Source: Phaeocystidibacter sp965659415
GTDB taxonomy: Bacteria; Bacteroidota; Bacteroidia; Flavobacteriales; Schleiferiaceae
NCBI GenBank assembly: GCA_965659415.1
Contig: CBFHVA010000014.1
Location: 7,915 to 71,914, forward strand
DNA: 64,000 nucleotides
Direction: 5' to 3'
Shown here: piece after piece, positions 53,272 to 62,100 of the stretch
Layout of the letters: each line of letters opens with the position of its first letter
Numbering within the stretch: position 1 is the stretch's first letter
Notes under the pieces: model-generated
The model's database searches: none
What the model saw: only the letters and a program-made list of their open reading frames with translations
What the model was told of the DNA's origin: nothing
Made by a program: the position numbers and the translations under genes

Positions 53272-54048
53272 TTACTCGTAGTTGAATCGACTCATTAGGC
53301 CCCGGACATTACTCAATTCCATGCTTTCGACAGAGCGAGCTCGATCTGGACGTACGATTTGAGAGAAGTTGGTAACCAAATCGATACCTACAAAACGACC
53401 TAAGTCTGTTAGTGTCCTGCCACCCTCAAGAATGTCTTCATATCGGATGGTCAGTGTTCTTTGATTGGGAAGCGCATCGATTTGCTCCACACAGCGATTT
53501 ACATATTGCTTCCAAAGGTTCAAGTTAAATGAAAGATCGTTTAAGCGTGAGTCGTGCACTTCTCCTTCTATCGAGTTGCGTCGTTTGAGGCTATCGGCAA
53601 CGCTTGCTGGATGACGCACCACATGAATCACCTTGGCATGAGGGAATAGGTCCAGCCAAGCTTTTAAGGTGAATGTGGTTCGTGGATCTTTAAAGCCCCA
53701 CGACTTGTTGTGCATCCAGTACATGAGGAATTTTCGAGGCTTTCCACCCAAAGTGTAATTATTTGGATCGATTTGAAAATGGTTGACGTACATCGACAAA
53801 GCCGACTCAGGCACTTCGTATATCGTTTTCGACTTCAGCGGTTCTATCCAATTGTTTCCTTTGGCTTGCATCATCTGTTGATTGATGCTCAAAAAGGGAA
53901 TCGACTCTCCGTTATGGTCTCTTTCTGAACCCATATCTATACCGGATTCATGCAGAACTTTGGACACCAAAGAGGTTCCAGAACGGTGCATTCCGATAAT
54001 TATGAATGGACTGAAGAACTTGGGACGAATCATCATCGGGCGTTTCAA
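53272..54048 (-). CDS. Sulfotransferase-like protein 2
   Basis: Protein of 258 residues with P-loop IIIGMHRSGTSLVSKVL near residue 20 and the 3'-phosphate site VIHVVRHPASVADSLKRRN; LTIRYEDILEGGRTL follows the family pattern. Soluble, PAPS-dependent by family. It heads the minus-strand run sulfotransferase 2-GT2 B-GT2 A and is divergent from sulfotransferase 3. Confidence 0.87.
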   Translation of the reverse strand: MKRPMMIRPKFFSPFIIIGMHRSGTSLVSKVLHESGIDMGSERDHNGESIPFLSINQQMMQAKGNNWIEPLKSKTIYEVPESALSMYVNHFQIDPNNYTLGGKPRKFLMYWMHNKSWGFKDPRTTFTLKAWLDLFPHAKVIHVVRHPASVADSLKRRNSIEGEVHDSRLNDLSFNLNLWKQYVNRCVEQIDALPNQRTLTIRYEDILEGGRTLTDLGRFVGIDLVTNFSQIVRPDRARSVESMELSNVRGLMSRFNYE

Positions 54049-54134
54049 TCGGAAAGGTACATAACGGATTGCTGGTCTGAAAACTTCTCAAAATCTGATA
54101 AAGGGAAAAGAAGTTCAGAGTGTATCTTTAGCCC

Positions 54135-55022
54135 GTGCGAATTTTGATTTATGGTTTGGCAAAAAGCGGTACCACCGTTCTCCACTTAAAGGTGAAGAAG
54201 GGAATGGAATCCGTCTTAAATTCCAAGGTGAAGGAGGTTTTTGAACCTATTTATCGTGAGGGCGAAACCTTGGTTAAGCGCGATCAATCAAAGTATGAAT
54301 TGGGGAAGCATTCCTTGGTAAAAGCCCTGCTGCCAGTAGTAGAAGGGGAAGGAGCCCCAACGGAATCGATACTGAATGATTACGAAGATTTCCAGAAGAA
54401 GATCTTTATCGTTCGTGACCCGCGCGACCGAGCTATAAGCGCATTTTTCTATCGATGGTTCCATTTGCATAAGCCTTTGAAACACGAGTTTGAACGCGCA
54501 CTCAGGCTAACTCAATACAAGGAAAAGAACCCTTCCGATATCCCCTTTTATGCTCTCTTTACCACTAATCCCAAACGCAATGCGGCTTGGCAGAAACGGC
54601 AAATTGAGTTGCATGATTCAGTCCTGGAGTTCATTCGCAGTGCAAAAGCCAAAGGATGGTTTGTGCTGAAGTATGAAGATTTAATGGATGGTCATTTTGA
54701 AGACTTGGAGGAATACCTCGGCTTTTCATTGACATCTAAGGACCCGAAGGACAGTCGATTTGCTCACGTAGCCCGAAGTAAATCGCATGGCGATTGGCGT
54801 AAATGGTTCACCAAGGAAGACGAGCACTATTACCGACCGCTTTACGAGAAGTACATGGCAGAGAACGGTTACGATGTGAACGACTGGGAAGTGGAGGAAC
54901 ATGATACCCTAAATTCCAAGTCGGGTTCCGAGTATATGATCAAGCTGAATAATGGCACCCATTATAAACGCAGTGTGCATCGATGGACCAATAAGATTTT
55001 TGGTAAAAAGAGAAGACACTGA
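54135..55022 (+). CDS. Sulfotransferase-like protein 3
   Basis: Protein of 295 residues starting with GTG; the start is fixed by the P-loop strand MRILIYGLAKSGTTVLH. The 3'-phosphate site is IFIVRDPRDRAISAFFYR and the later FVLKYEDLMDGHFED follows. The C-terminus is Lys/Arg-rich. It lies two bases from the convergent end of the exporter ATPase gene, so the three sulfotransferases, two GT2s and the ABC exporter form one block. Confidence 0.87.
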   Translation: MRILIYGLAKSGTTVLHLKVKKGMESVLNSKVKEVFEPIYREGETLVKRDQSKYELGKHSLVKALLPVVEGEGAPTESILNDYEDFQKKIFIVRDPRDRAISAFFYRWFHLHKPLKHEFERALRLTQYKEKNPSDIPFYALFTTNPKRNAAWQKRQIELHDSVLEFIRSAKAKGWFVLKYEDLMDGHFEDLEEYLGFSLTSKDPKDSRFAHVARSKSHGDWRKWFTKEDEHYYRPLYEKYMAENGYDVNDWEVEEHDTLNSKSGSEYMIKLNNGTHYKRSVHRWTNKIFGKKRRH

Positions 55023-55024
55023 CC

Positions 55025-56239
55025 TTACCTAACCGACCACTCTTGTTCGATGTAGAGTCCAGTCCGTGTAGTTGAGTACAAATCGCCACTACCAAAATAA
55101 TCCCCTTCCACTACTTCAAAAACCATAGCGCGCTTCACATCGTCAGTAACGATGTTTTGATTCGTTACTCTGGCATTTATGACGTATTTACCCGCCATAA
55201 ATGGAAACTTGGATAGCTTACATCTTAAGGTTCCACTTGCCGGCAAATTTTCAAAGTCAACTCCAGCTAAGTGATTGGAAAGCGCCGAAATGAAGCCATC
55301 GTTTTCCTTACCGATGCTCAAGCGCAAGTTTAAACCCGTGGGTGGTTTTTCTCCTTGGTAATCTGCTTCCAAATAGACTTCCTGGCCGGTTTGAATTTGC
55401 TGAACAGGCTCACCGTGGACATTCACAAATCGCAACGTTTGAAGCTTAATCGTGCCCGTGCCTTCGCGATCCTTCCTATCGTGTAACTGGATCTCAATGG
55501 CCTTGGACTCCAAGGATTGATTGTAGAAATGAGTGATTTCTTCAGAAGTGCCCGTCTTAACTAGCTTTCCCCCATCAATGTATAAGGCCTCATTGCACAA
55601 ATCGCGCACTGCACGCATGTTATGACTCACAAAAAGTATGGTGCGTCCCTGATGGCGCGAGACATCTTCCATGCGCTCGAGACATTTCCGCTGAAACGAA
55701 GCATCGCCCACAGCAAGAACCTCGTCAATTAACAGGATTTCGGCAGTGAGATGTGCGGCTACAGAAAACGCAAGTCGCACCTTCATTCCACTAGAGTAGT
55801 GCTTAACCGGCATGTTGATGAAGTTCTCCACACCTGAAAAATCAATGATTTCTTCCAGGGAGCTCCTGATTTCATGTTTAGACATACCAAGAATGGACCC
55901 ATTCAGGAAGATGTTGTCATAACCACTTAATTCCGGATGAAACCCTGTACCCACCTCAAGTAAGCTCGACACTCTTCCTCGTGTCTCAAATCGCCCAGCG
56001 GATGGATGCGTGATGCGAGCGAGCAATTTTAGCAGGGTGGACTTACCTGCTCCATTTGGGCCAACCACTCCAAGTGCTTTTCCTTGCTCCACACTGAAGC
56101 TAACATCTTGCAAGGCCCAGAAAGCTTCTCCTTTATTAGAGAATGCCCCTGAGATCTTACCCAATAATGAACTAGCTGTACTCGAATTTTTCAAGTATCT
56201 CTTGCCTAGTTGTTCTACGATGATGGAGTTTGATGACAA
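55025..56239 (-). CDS. wzt: Polysaccharide ABC exporter ATPase, Wzt/TagH type
   Basis: ATPase of 404 residues. The N-terminal ABC domain has Walker A VVGPNGAGKSTLLKLLA, signature YSSGMKVRLAFSVA and Walker B ILLIDEVLAVGD. From about residue 250 there is a beta-sandwich carbohydrate-recognition domain of the Wzt C-terminal kind (LRLSIGKENDGFISALSNH), which in O-antigen exporters reads the chain terminus. It lies 13 bases downstream of the permease gene. Confidence 0.92.
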   Translation of the reverse strand: MSSNSIIVEQLGKRYLKNSSTASSLLGKISGAFSNKGEAFWALQDVSFSVEQGKALGVVGPNGAGKSTLLKLLARITHPSAGRFETRGRVSSLLEVGTGFHPELSGYDNIFLNGSILGMSKHEIRSSLEEIIDFSGVENFINMPVKHYSSGMKVRLAFSVAAHLTAEILLIDEVLAVGDASFQRKCLERMEDVSRHQGRTILFVSHNMRAVRDLCNEALYIDGGKLVKTGTSEEITHFYNQSLESKAIEIQLHDRKDREGTGTIKLQTLRFVNVHGEPVQQIQTGQEVYLEADYQGEKPPTGLNLRLSIGKENDGFISALSNHLAGVDFENLPASGTLRCKLSKFPFMAGKYVINARVTNQNIVTDDVKRAMVFEVVEGDYFGSGDLYSTTRTGLYIEQEWSVR

Positions 56240-56252
56240 GGTATTCGTTGTT

Positions 56253-57089
56253 TCAGAGTGTATCGGCCATGTTTCGTTCTATTCGATGGAAATAGACCCA
56301 ACCCGAGAGGAATAAGAATATCGATATCCCGATAGATAAGCTCAAAAGTGAAAGATCCATCTGCGATTCAAAAAGACCTTCTCGCATGATGTCAATAGGC
56401 GCAGCCACTGGGTTTAAATAAGGCAACCAAGCCCAACTTCCCGGGAGCGATTTGCTCAAGATGCCCGTGGGGTAGGCTACGGGCGTGAGAAAGAATAAGA
56501 ATTGAATGAAGTAAGGCAAGGCATGCTGAACATCTCTGAATTTAATACTCAATGCGGATGTCCATAAAGAGATACCCAGACCTGCAATCCAAGTGAGTAA
56601 GAGGGCCAGAGGAATCAGGTAGAAATCCTCGACCGTTAGATCATAGATGAAGGTCATCACAATCAACAACACGAGCCCTATAGCTAGATCAATCAACCCA
56701 ACAAGAGATTTACTGAAGGGGAGCACGACTCGAGGAAACCAGATTTTCCGAATCATGTGCTGGGACTGTACAAGCGATTGTCCGCCTTGAATGGCCGAAA
56801 AGCTGAAATATGTCCATAGAATCTGCGCGGATAGAGCAAAAAGTGGATACGGCACTCCAGCCGTGTCCACATTTAACATATTCGAGAATACTACAGTCAG
56901 TATGAATACCAATACCAGCGGTTGCAGCACGGCCCAAATGTATCCTAGACGCGTTTGAACGAAACGAACACGGTAATCGCGAAAGGCTAGGGTAGTAAGA
57001 AGCTCTCGGTAGTTGAGTAACGTTCTAACAGCACTCCCAATTGCGGGGGCTTTCGCGTCAACAACTACTTTGTGGTCAGATATTGCCAT
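56253..57089 (-). CDS. wzm: Polysaccharide ABC exporter permease, Wzm type
   Basis: ABC-2 type permease of 278 residues with six hydrophobic segments and the family phrases YRVRFVQTRLGYIWAVLQPL, RKIWFPRVVLPFSKS and YLNPVAAPIDIMREG. Together with the ATPase gene it forms the inner membrane exporter for an undecaprenyl-linked glycan. Its start is close to the start of the divergent T9SS-protein gene. Confidence 0.92.
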   Translation of the reverse strand: MAISDHKVVVDAKAPAIGSAVRTLLNYRELLTTLAFRDYRVRFVQTRLGYIWAVLQPLVLVFILTVVFSNMLNVDTAGVPYPLFALSAQILWTYFSFSAIQGGQSLVQSQHMIRKIWFPRVVLPFSKSLVGLIDLAIGLVLLIVMTFIYDLTVEDFYLIPLALLLTWIAGLGISLWTSALSIKFRDVQHALPYFIQFLFFLTPVAYPTGILSKSLPGSWAWLPYLNPVAAPIDIMREGLFESQMDLSLLSLSIGISIFLFLSGWVYFHRIERNMADTL

Positions 57090-57100
57090 TGGGGGAAATT

Positions 57101-58807
57101 ATGGAAAAATCGACCAATTCTGGACAGGTAGAGCTTGAGGATTACTTTCATGCACAAATTCTTAACTTCACAGCAAACTACCTTCTTGAATTGAATCGTT
57201 TATTTCTTCTCTTGTTTCTGCCTTGGCTGCCTACCACCATACATGGACAATGTCAAGTGAACGTAAACACGGATACCATTCGCGGATGCGCAGGTGATAC
57301 GATGTATTTCTCAGCCACCGGAGGGGGGAGTTTGCTCTGGAAAGGGTATCCAACTATTCAATGCGACACATGCAGTTCGACCTCTGCCATATTCCAAGGG
57401 AACGGTTACATCTGGGTTGAATCTTCCAATTCTGTCTCCCAACTAGCTGCAAATGGCAACTTCAGCCAGGGGAATGCGGGTTTTACCACACAGTATTTTT
57501 ACAACCCTACTTCGATATGGAATGAAGGGACGTACGCGGTTGGACCCAACCCGAATGCAGTACATCCTAATTTTGGTACCTGGGGAGATCACACAACGGG
57601 CACTGGAAATTACATGCTGGTCAATGGATCAGCAACCATTAGTAGAAACCTGTGGACCCAATCCATCGCCTTTCCACCTAATGTAAGTGTGACCATGGAG
57701 TTGTGGGCGCTAACATTTGTAACGCCGCCGGGTTCCATACAATTGAGGGTCAATGGAACGAATGTGGGCAACAACTTCAGCACCCCTAATATATCAGGAG
57801 TTTGGCAGCGTAGGCAGCGAACATTCACCAGCGCCTCAAACGGGAACACCAATGTCACACTTCGAACAATCTCAAGTGCTGTGGCGGGGAATGACTTTGG
57901 TTTGGACGACATCCGATTTTCATATTCATGTACAAGCAGAGATACCATCTGGGTGGAATCCTTTCCCAATCCAATCATCGATGTTGAATCAACCCAATCA
58001 GGAGTTTGCGATACGGTGTGTGTGAAGTGGGAGAATTTGTCAAGTCTGGATTCAACAGCCGCTAACTATTACTGGGACTATGGAGATGGTTCGGGCGTAG
58101 ATACCAGTTTCAACGGTTCGCATTGCTACACTTCGGCGGGTTCTTTTGAAGTTTTTTTATACGTGGAATCTAATCGAGGATGCCGGGACACCGCTTTGGT
58201 TGACACCGTCACTTTAGAAGCTACACCATTTTGGAGCGGACAAATATTACCGGTAGCGGATGGCGGGTATTGGCTGGACAATGTGTATGTGATTCCTGGA
58301 TTGAATCCTTCCATTGCCGTGACCAGTACATTTCAAAACACATCTGATGTAGAAGAAGTTTTCTTCGAATGGGGTGATGGTAATGTCGATGTCTTGGGTC
58401 CGTATTCTGGAGTTGATCAGGTCACTGCAAATCATGATTATTCAGAGACGAATGAACCCTTGGAAATATGCATCACGGCATCAAATAGTTCCGGATGTTC
58501 GTCCACCATTTGTTTTCCCATTGCTTTTACTCCTTATATCCATGCGCCCAATGTATTCACGCCGAATGGTGATGGGGTAAATGATACGTATTTGCCTGAC
58601 TTTTATGGAGCATCGAGGGTTAAATGGACCATTTTTAATCGCTGGGGTAGAAAGGTTTATGAATCGAACTCAACCGTTGAAGGCTGGGATGGCACCGTAA
58701 ATGGCCGCGACCTCCCAGAAGGTGTTTACTTCATGGTTGCCGAAGCTTGGGGAGCCTTCGGCGGGGAACCGTTCGTGGCTAAGTCCACTTTTCACCTCAT
58801 GAAATGA
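57101..58807 (+). CDS. T9SS-sorted surface protein (gliding-type C-terminal domain)
   Basis: Exported protein of up to 568 residues. The ATG at 57101 puts 30 residues before the membrane segment LNRLFLLLFLPWLPTTIHGQ; a TTG at 57191 would give a clean signal peptide and leave room for a promoter. A jelly-roll-like region (GNYMLVNGSATISRNLWTQ; NDFGLDDIRFSYSC) is followed by two PKD-like beta-sandwiches (YYWDYGDGSGVDTSFNGSHC; FFEWGDGNVDVLGPYSG). The last ~85 residues are the gliding motility-associated CTD of type B T9SS cargo (VFTPNGDGVNDTYLPDFYGA, NRWGRKVYES, LPEGVYFMVA). Surface-exposed, Cys-rich, probably adhesive. Confidence 0.88.
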   Translation: MEKSTNSGQVELEDYFHAQILNFTANYLLELNRLFLLLFLPWLPTTIHGQCQVNVNTDTIRGCAGDTMYFSATGGGSLLWKGYPTIQCDTCSSTSAIFQGNGYIWVESSNSVSQLAANGNFSQGNAGFTTQYFYNPTSIWNEGTYAVGPNPNAVHPNFGTWGDHTTGTGNYMLVNGSATISRNLWTQSIAFPPNVSVTMELWALTFVTPPGSIQLRVNGTNVGNNFSTPNISGVWQRRQRTFTSASNGNTNVTLRTISSAVAGNDFGLDDIRFSYSCTSRDTIWVESFPNPIIDVESTQSGVCDTVCVKWENLSSLDSTAANYYWDYGDGSGVDTSFNGSHCYTSAGSFEVFLYVESNRGCRDTALVDTVTLEATPFWSGQILPVADGGYWLDNVYVIPGLNPSIAVTSTFQNTSDVEEVFFEWGDGNVDVLGPYSGVDQVTANHDYSETNEPLEICITASNSSGCSSTICFPIAFTPYIHAPNVFTPNGDGVNDTYLPDFYGASRVKWTIFNRWGRKVYESNSTVEGWDGTVNGRDLPEGVYFMVAEAWGAFGGEPFVAKSTFHLMK

Positions 58808-58913
58808 CCCCATGAACTCAAGTACACGATTTACAGCTTTGTATTGATGATTATGTGTTAGACTCCCGTTGATTAAAGCTTCTTTTTCTTTCCATTTTTG
58901 TTCCAAATAGTAG

Positions 58914-60032
58914 ATGATGAAAAAAAATTGGAGATTCTTTAAGCGTCTATTCATTGGGGTAACAGCACTTGTGATTCTATTAGTGGTAGCCACGTTCACC
59001 TATGTTGCTATCGCACCTCAATTTGGTCAGCGGCTGGAAGGTGAAGACTTGGCTCGAATGCAAAATTCATCGAACTATGGCGAGGATGGATTTGTCAATT
59101 TGATTGAAACAGGGTTCGGCTCTTTTGGCGAGATGATGAGTACGATGCCCGATATGTTTAGGGATAATCTTGCCCCCAGGGATACGCTTCCGACCCATTT
59201 TGATGGAGGTGTTGCAGCGTCTGATTCTACTTGTGTGGTTACTTGGTACGGACATTCAGCTTTCCTGATCGAGTTCGAAGGAAAGAGGATTTTAATCGAT
59301 CCCATGTTGGGAGAGGTGGCATCTCCTATTCCGTTCGGTTCGGCCCGCTGGCCCTATGAAGAGCCCATTCCAATGGATGAATTAAAGGATATCGATATTC
59401 TGATCATTTCACATGACCACTATGATCACTTAGATCATGGAACCATCATCGCTTTAAAGGATGAGGTAAAACACTTTTATACAGCCTTGGGTGTGGGCTC
59501 GCATTTGAAAAGATGGGGTGTTTCAGCTGAGAGGATTACGGAATTAGACTGGTGGGAAAGTGCGGATCAAGAAGGGGTGCATCTCGTATCGGCACCAGCT
59601 CGACACTTTTCGGGAAGAGGAATTACAGATAGAAACTGCACCCAATGGGCCAGTTGGGTAATCAAGGGCGAGAATCACAACTTGTATTTCAGCGGTGATG
59701 GTGGTTATGGTCCTCATTTTGAAGAAATTGGCGAAAAGGAAGGACCTTTTGATTTGGCCTTTATGGAGTGCGGTCAATACAACGAGGCCTAGAGCCAAAT
59801 TCATATGATGCCTGAGGAAAGCGTTCAGGCTGGTTTGGACCTCAAGGCTGATTTACTCATGCCTATCCATTGGGGCGCATTCACCTTAGCTGTCCATGAT
59901 TGGAACGACCCCATTCTCCGCTTCAAAGCCGAAAGTGAGCGACTATCCGTACCTATGATTCATCCGATGATCGGCGAGCGCTTCCAACTTGGGAAGGACT
60001 TTCCAACCAGGGAATGGTGGGTAGGCTTATAG
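58914..60032 (+). pseudogene. Metallo-beta-lactamase-fold hydrolase (UlaG/RomA-like) with in-frame TAG
   Basis: One N-terminal transmembrane helix (residues ~12-32), then an MBL-fold domain with WYGHSAFLIEFEGKRILIDP, the zinc motif ISHDHYDHLDH (HxHxDH) and later HFSGRG and FSGDGGYGPHF. The frame stops at TAG 59790-59792 but continues in frame with SQIHMMPEESVQAGLDL and PIHWGAF, the conserved end of this family, up to 60032. Family members usually carry Trp (TGG) at or near this point, so a single G-to-A change explains the stop. Full length would be about 372 residues; the stop removes the last metal-site His. Confidence 0.8.
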
Positions 60033-60531
60033 GGTCGGTTAATCCGTTAATACGTTTCTCCGTTCATGCGTTTCTCCGTTATTGGCCGTACACTTACAAA
60101 TTGTGATTTACGAACGAGTGACCGTAGACTAGAGGCCGGCCGAAGTCAAGGTTGCCTCAGCCTGGCGGCTGGCAAAAGGATGCATCACCTAGCGGTGAGC
60201 ATAAGGTTCTCCGCCTAACGGCGAAGAAAAGTAGGATTCCGTTCCTCGGTTTATGTGTTTCTCCGTAATTCCGTTGGTAGACGTAATCCTTCAAGTTTCG
60301 ATTAACTGACCCGCCATCCACCACACACCACTCGTAACTCGCTACTCTTCACCGGCCGACGAAGGAAGGCCAGCCTGTTGTCTGTTGCCGAACGACCGAA
60401 GGGAGTTCACAGCCCTGCGACCAACGGGAGCAGCTTGCCCGCCGACGAAGGAGGCCTAGCGCGACCACAAGGAGCCATCTCCCACCTTCTTTGTATCTTA
60501 ATCCTCTATCAATCCCATAAACCTGGATATC
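60033..60531. repeat. Intergenic repeat region with hairpin array
   Basis: A 499-base gap without a gene. Three small hairpins of the same design lie at 60159-60170 (AGCC-TGGC-GGCT), 60185-60198 (TCACC-TAGC-GGTGA) and 60212-60223 (CGCC-TAAC-GGCG), about 26 bases apart. GTTTCTCCGT occurs three times (60053, 60068 and 60260 region). From 60350 on, GCCGACGAAGGA occurs twice and GACC-GAAGGGAG, GACC-AACGGGAG and GACC-ACAAGGAG follow one another. Probably a degraded interspersed repeat family rather than a structured RNA. Confidence 0.55.
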
Positions 60532-61113
60532 ATGTTTGCAAAGCTGAAGTGGATACTCGCAATTGTGATCGTTTTTGTCCTCATTTTAGGTACTAATTTG
60601 ATTGACCGCGACAGTTTTGTTCGAATGCGTGATTCGGTGGTGACCATTTATGAGGATCGCATCATTGCAAGCGATGTGATCTTCGATATGACGCTTTTGA
60701 TTCACGAGAAAGAAGTGGCTGTGTTAACGGAAGACACGGCTTTCTTTAGAAGAGATAACGGCGAGGTGAATACGGATCTCAGCGATTTAGCTCAGCGTTA
60801 TGACCACACGGAGCTAACCGAAGACGAGCAGATTGCATGGCGAAGGGTGAAGTCGGCCATACGACAACTTCAAGAACGTGAAGAATCCTTCATTCAGTAC
60901 GGCTTTCAGAATACAGACGGTATGCGCCGACAAATTGAGTCGGTTCAGGATAACCTTAAAACATTGGCCAAAATTCAAGTGGTAGAGGGTGAACGGCAGA
61001 AGAACATCAGCCAAGAAGCGGTTGACACCGTTGAGCTTTTTACGCATATAGAAATCTACATGCTGGTGTTTTTGGCGGTGTTGATTCAGATTATTTTGTT
61101 GTACAAGCAATAG
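60532..61113 (+). CDS. Membrane protein with four-helix-bundle sensor-like domain
   Basis: Protein of 193 residues with two membrane helices, residues ~6-24 (WILAIVIVFVLILGTNLI) and ~173-191 (IYMLVFLAVLIQIILLY), enclosing a charged all-helical periplasmic region. It looks like the ligand-binding four-helix bundle of methyl-accepting chemotaxis proteins without any HAMP or signalling domain. The C-terminus ends just after helix 2, so it cannot transmit a signal alone. I have seen this build in other Bacteroidota. Function unknown. Confidence 0.75.
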   Translation: MFAKLKWILAIVIVFVLILGTNLIDRDSFVRMRDSVVTIYEDRIIASDVIFDMTLLIHEKEVAVLTEDTAFFRRDNGEVNTDLSDLAQRYDHTELTEDEQIAWRRVKSAIRQLQEREESFIQYGFQNTDGMRRQIESVQDNLKTLAKIQVVEGERQKNISQEAVDTVELFTHIEIYMLVFLAVLIQIILLYKQ

Positions 61114-61509
61114 GGAGTCCTCGCTGAACTTGAAAATGAAACATCGTGCACATGTAGGAGAATCTGCTCAGTGTGGTGCCTCTCGTGCGGGATTGGCGGG
61201 CCAAGCTTATAGCTTCCAAAAGCAAGTCTGCCTTGAAAGTGCTTCTCGCTCAGAAGTTTTCAAAGCAGCATATCCCGGCACTGCGGGATATGCTGCTTTG
61301 AATTGAGTGAGTGTCGTTAAAATGGAATCAGGAACTCGGTTTTCAATTCGCAATATGTTGCGAAGTGAAAATCTCAGAATTGACAGAGATGCCAAGGTAT
61401 TGTGTTTTAGATATGGGAACCAGTTCATTCAACACGAAAAGTGCTCAGGAGGTGTTCGCTTGATCCTGACAATCTCCTTGTATCAAAACGGGGAAGCCCG
61501 AAATATCTA
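61114..61509. other. Intergenic region with strong hairpin
   Basis: A 396-base gap. It contains a perfect 17-bp inverted repeat (61261-61277 and 61284-61300, loop GCACTG) without a T-run, preceded by GCTTCTCGCTCAGAAG (61242-61257), a sequence found again at 62508-62523. Short open frames on both strands here show no protein-like features. Confidence 0.5.
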
Positions 61510-62100
61510 TCAAAATCGTAATCTGAGGCCTAAGTTACTGTAGAATCCTTGGAGTCTTCCGTCGTTAGCACCTTCATTGAATACCGGCGTAAGACCGTGC
61601 AGATAGTGCCATTCAATAAAAAGAATCCAAAAGTCAATGCCAGCTCCGGCGTGCAAGTCGAGCAACAAAGGGCTGAAATCATCTTTTGCTAATCCAGGAG
61701 CTTCAGTGTTCACACCAGTAACGAAACTACCTCCCGCGCCTCCGAAGATTCGGATATCGAAGATACTCGATTCCTCACCAATGAGATGAAATCCTACTGT
61801 GACAGGAATTCGAATAGAATTGATAGTATTATTGAAAATTTCAGGGTCTGGATTATTCACATCGTAGATATCCTTTGAAATTGTATTCCAAAAGATTCCT
61901 GGCTCGACATAGAATTTATCCCCAACTAATACACTTGCGCCGACTTGAAATCCTGCTCTTTGGCCAGTGCTATTCCATTGTACTCCTTCATTGGTGAGAT
62001 GAGTGAAGTTGACCCCAAAGCTCGGTCGCAGTGATACGGTTTGAGAAGTCGCGTTTGTAACCATTATCGTTACCGCTAAAAGCAATGTAATTCTCTTCAT
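61510..62100 (-). CDS. PorT-like outer membrane beta-barrel protein
   Basis: Exported protein of 196 residues, signal peptide MKRITLLLAVTIMVTNATSQ. The mature protein is an eight-strand-type barrel of the OMP_b-brl_2/PorT-like kind: VSLRPSFGVNFTHLTN, SIRIPVTVGFHLIG, HAGAGIDFWILFIEWHYLHG and a C-terminal GFYSNLGLRLRF ending in Phe. Common in Bacteroidota; ligand unknown. Single gene. Confidence 0.82.
   Translation of the reverse strand: MKRITLLLAVTIMVTNATSQTVSLRPSFGVNFTHLTNEGVQWNSTGQRAGFQVGASVLVGDKFYVEPGIFWNTISKDIYDVNNPDPEIFNNTINSIRIPVTVGFHLIGEESSIFDIRIFGGAGGSFVTGVNTEAPGLAKDDFSPLLLDLHAGAGIDFWILFIEWHYLHGLTPVFNEGANDGRLQGFYSNLGLRLRF

Noticed and set aside
60378..60596. A 72-codon plus-strand open frame in the repeat region
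   Set aside because: It runs through the degenerate GACC/GGGAG repeats and into the next gene in another frame; translation shows only repeat-derived residues.
61307..61543. A 78-codon plus-strand open frame between the four-helix-bundle gene and the PorT-like gene
   Set aside because: No signal peptide, domain or coupling; it overlaps the convergent PorT-like gene and the composition is not protein-like. An opposing 73-codon frame over the same bases is equally open.
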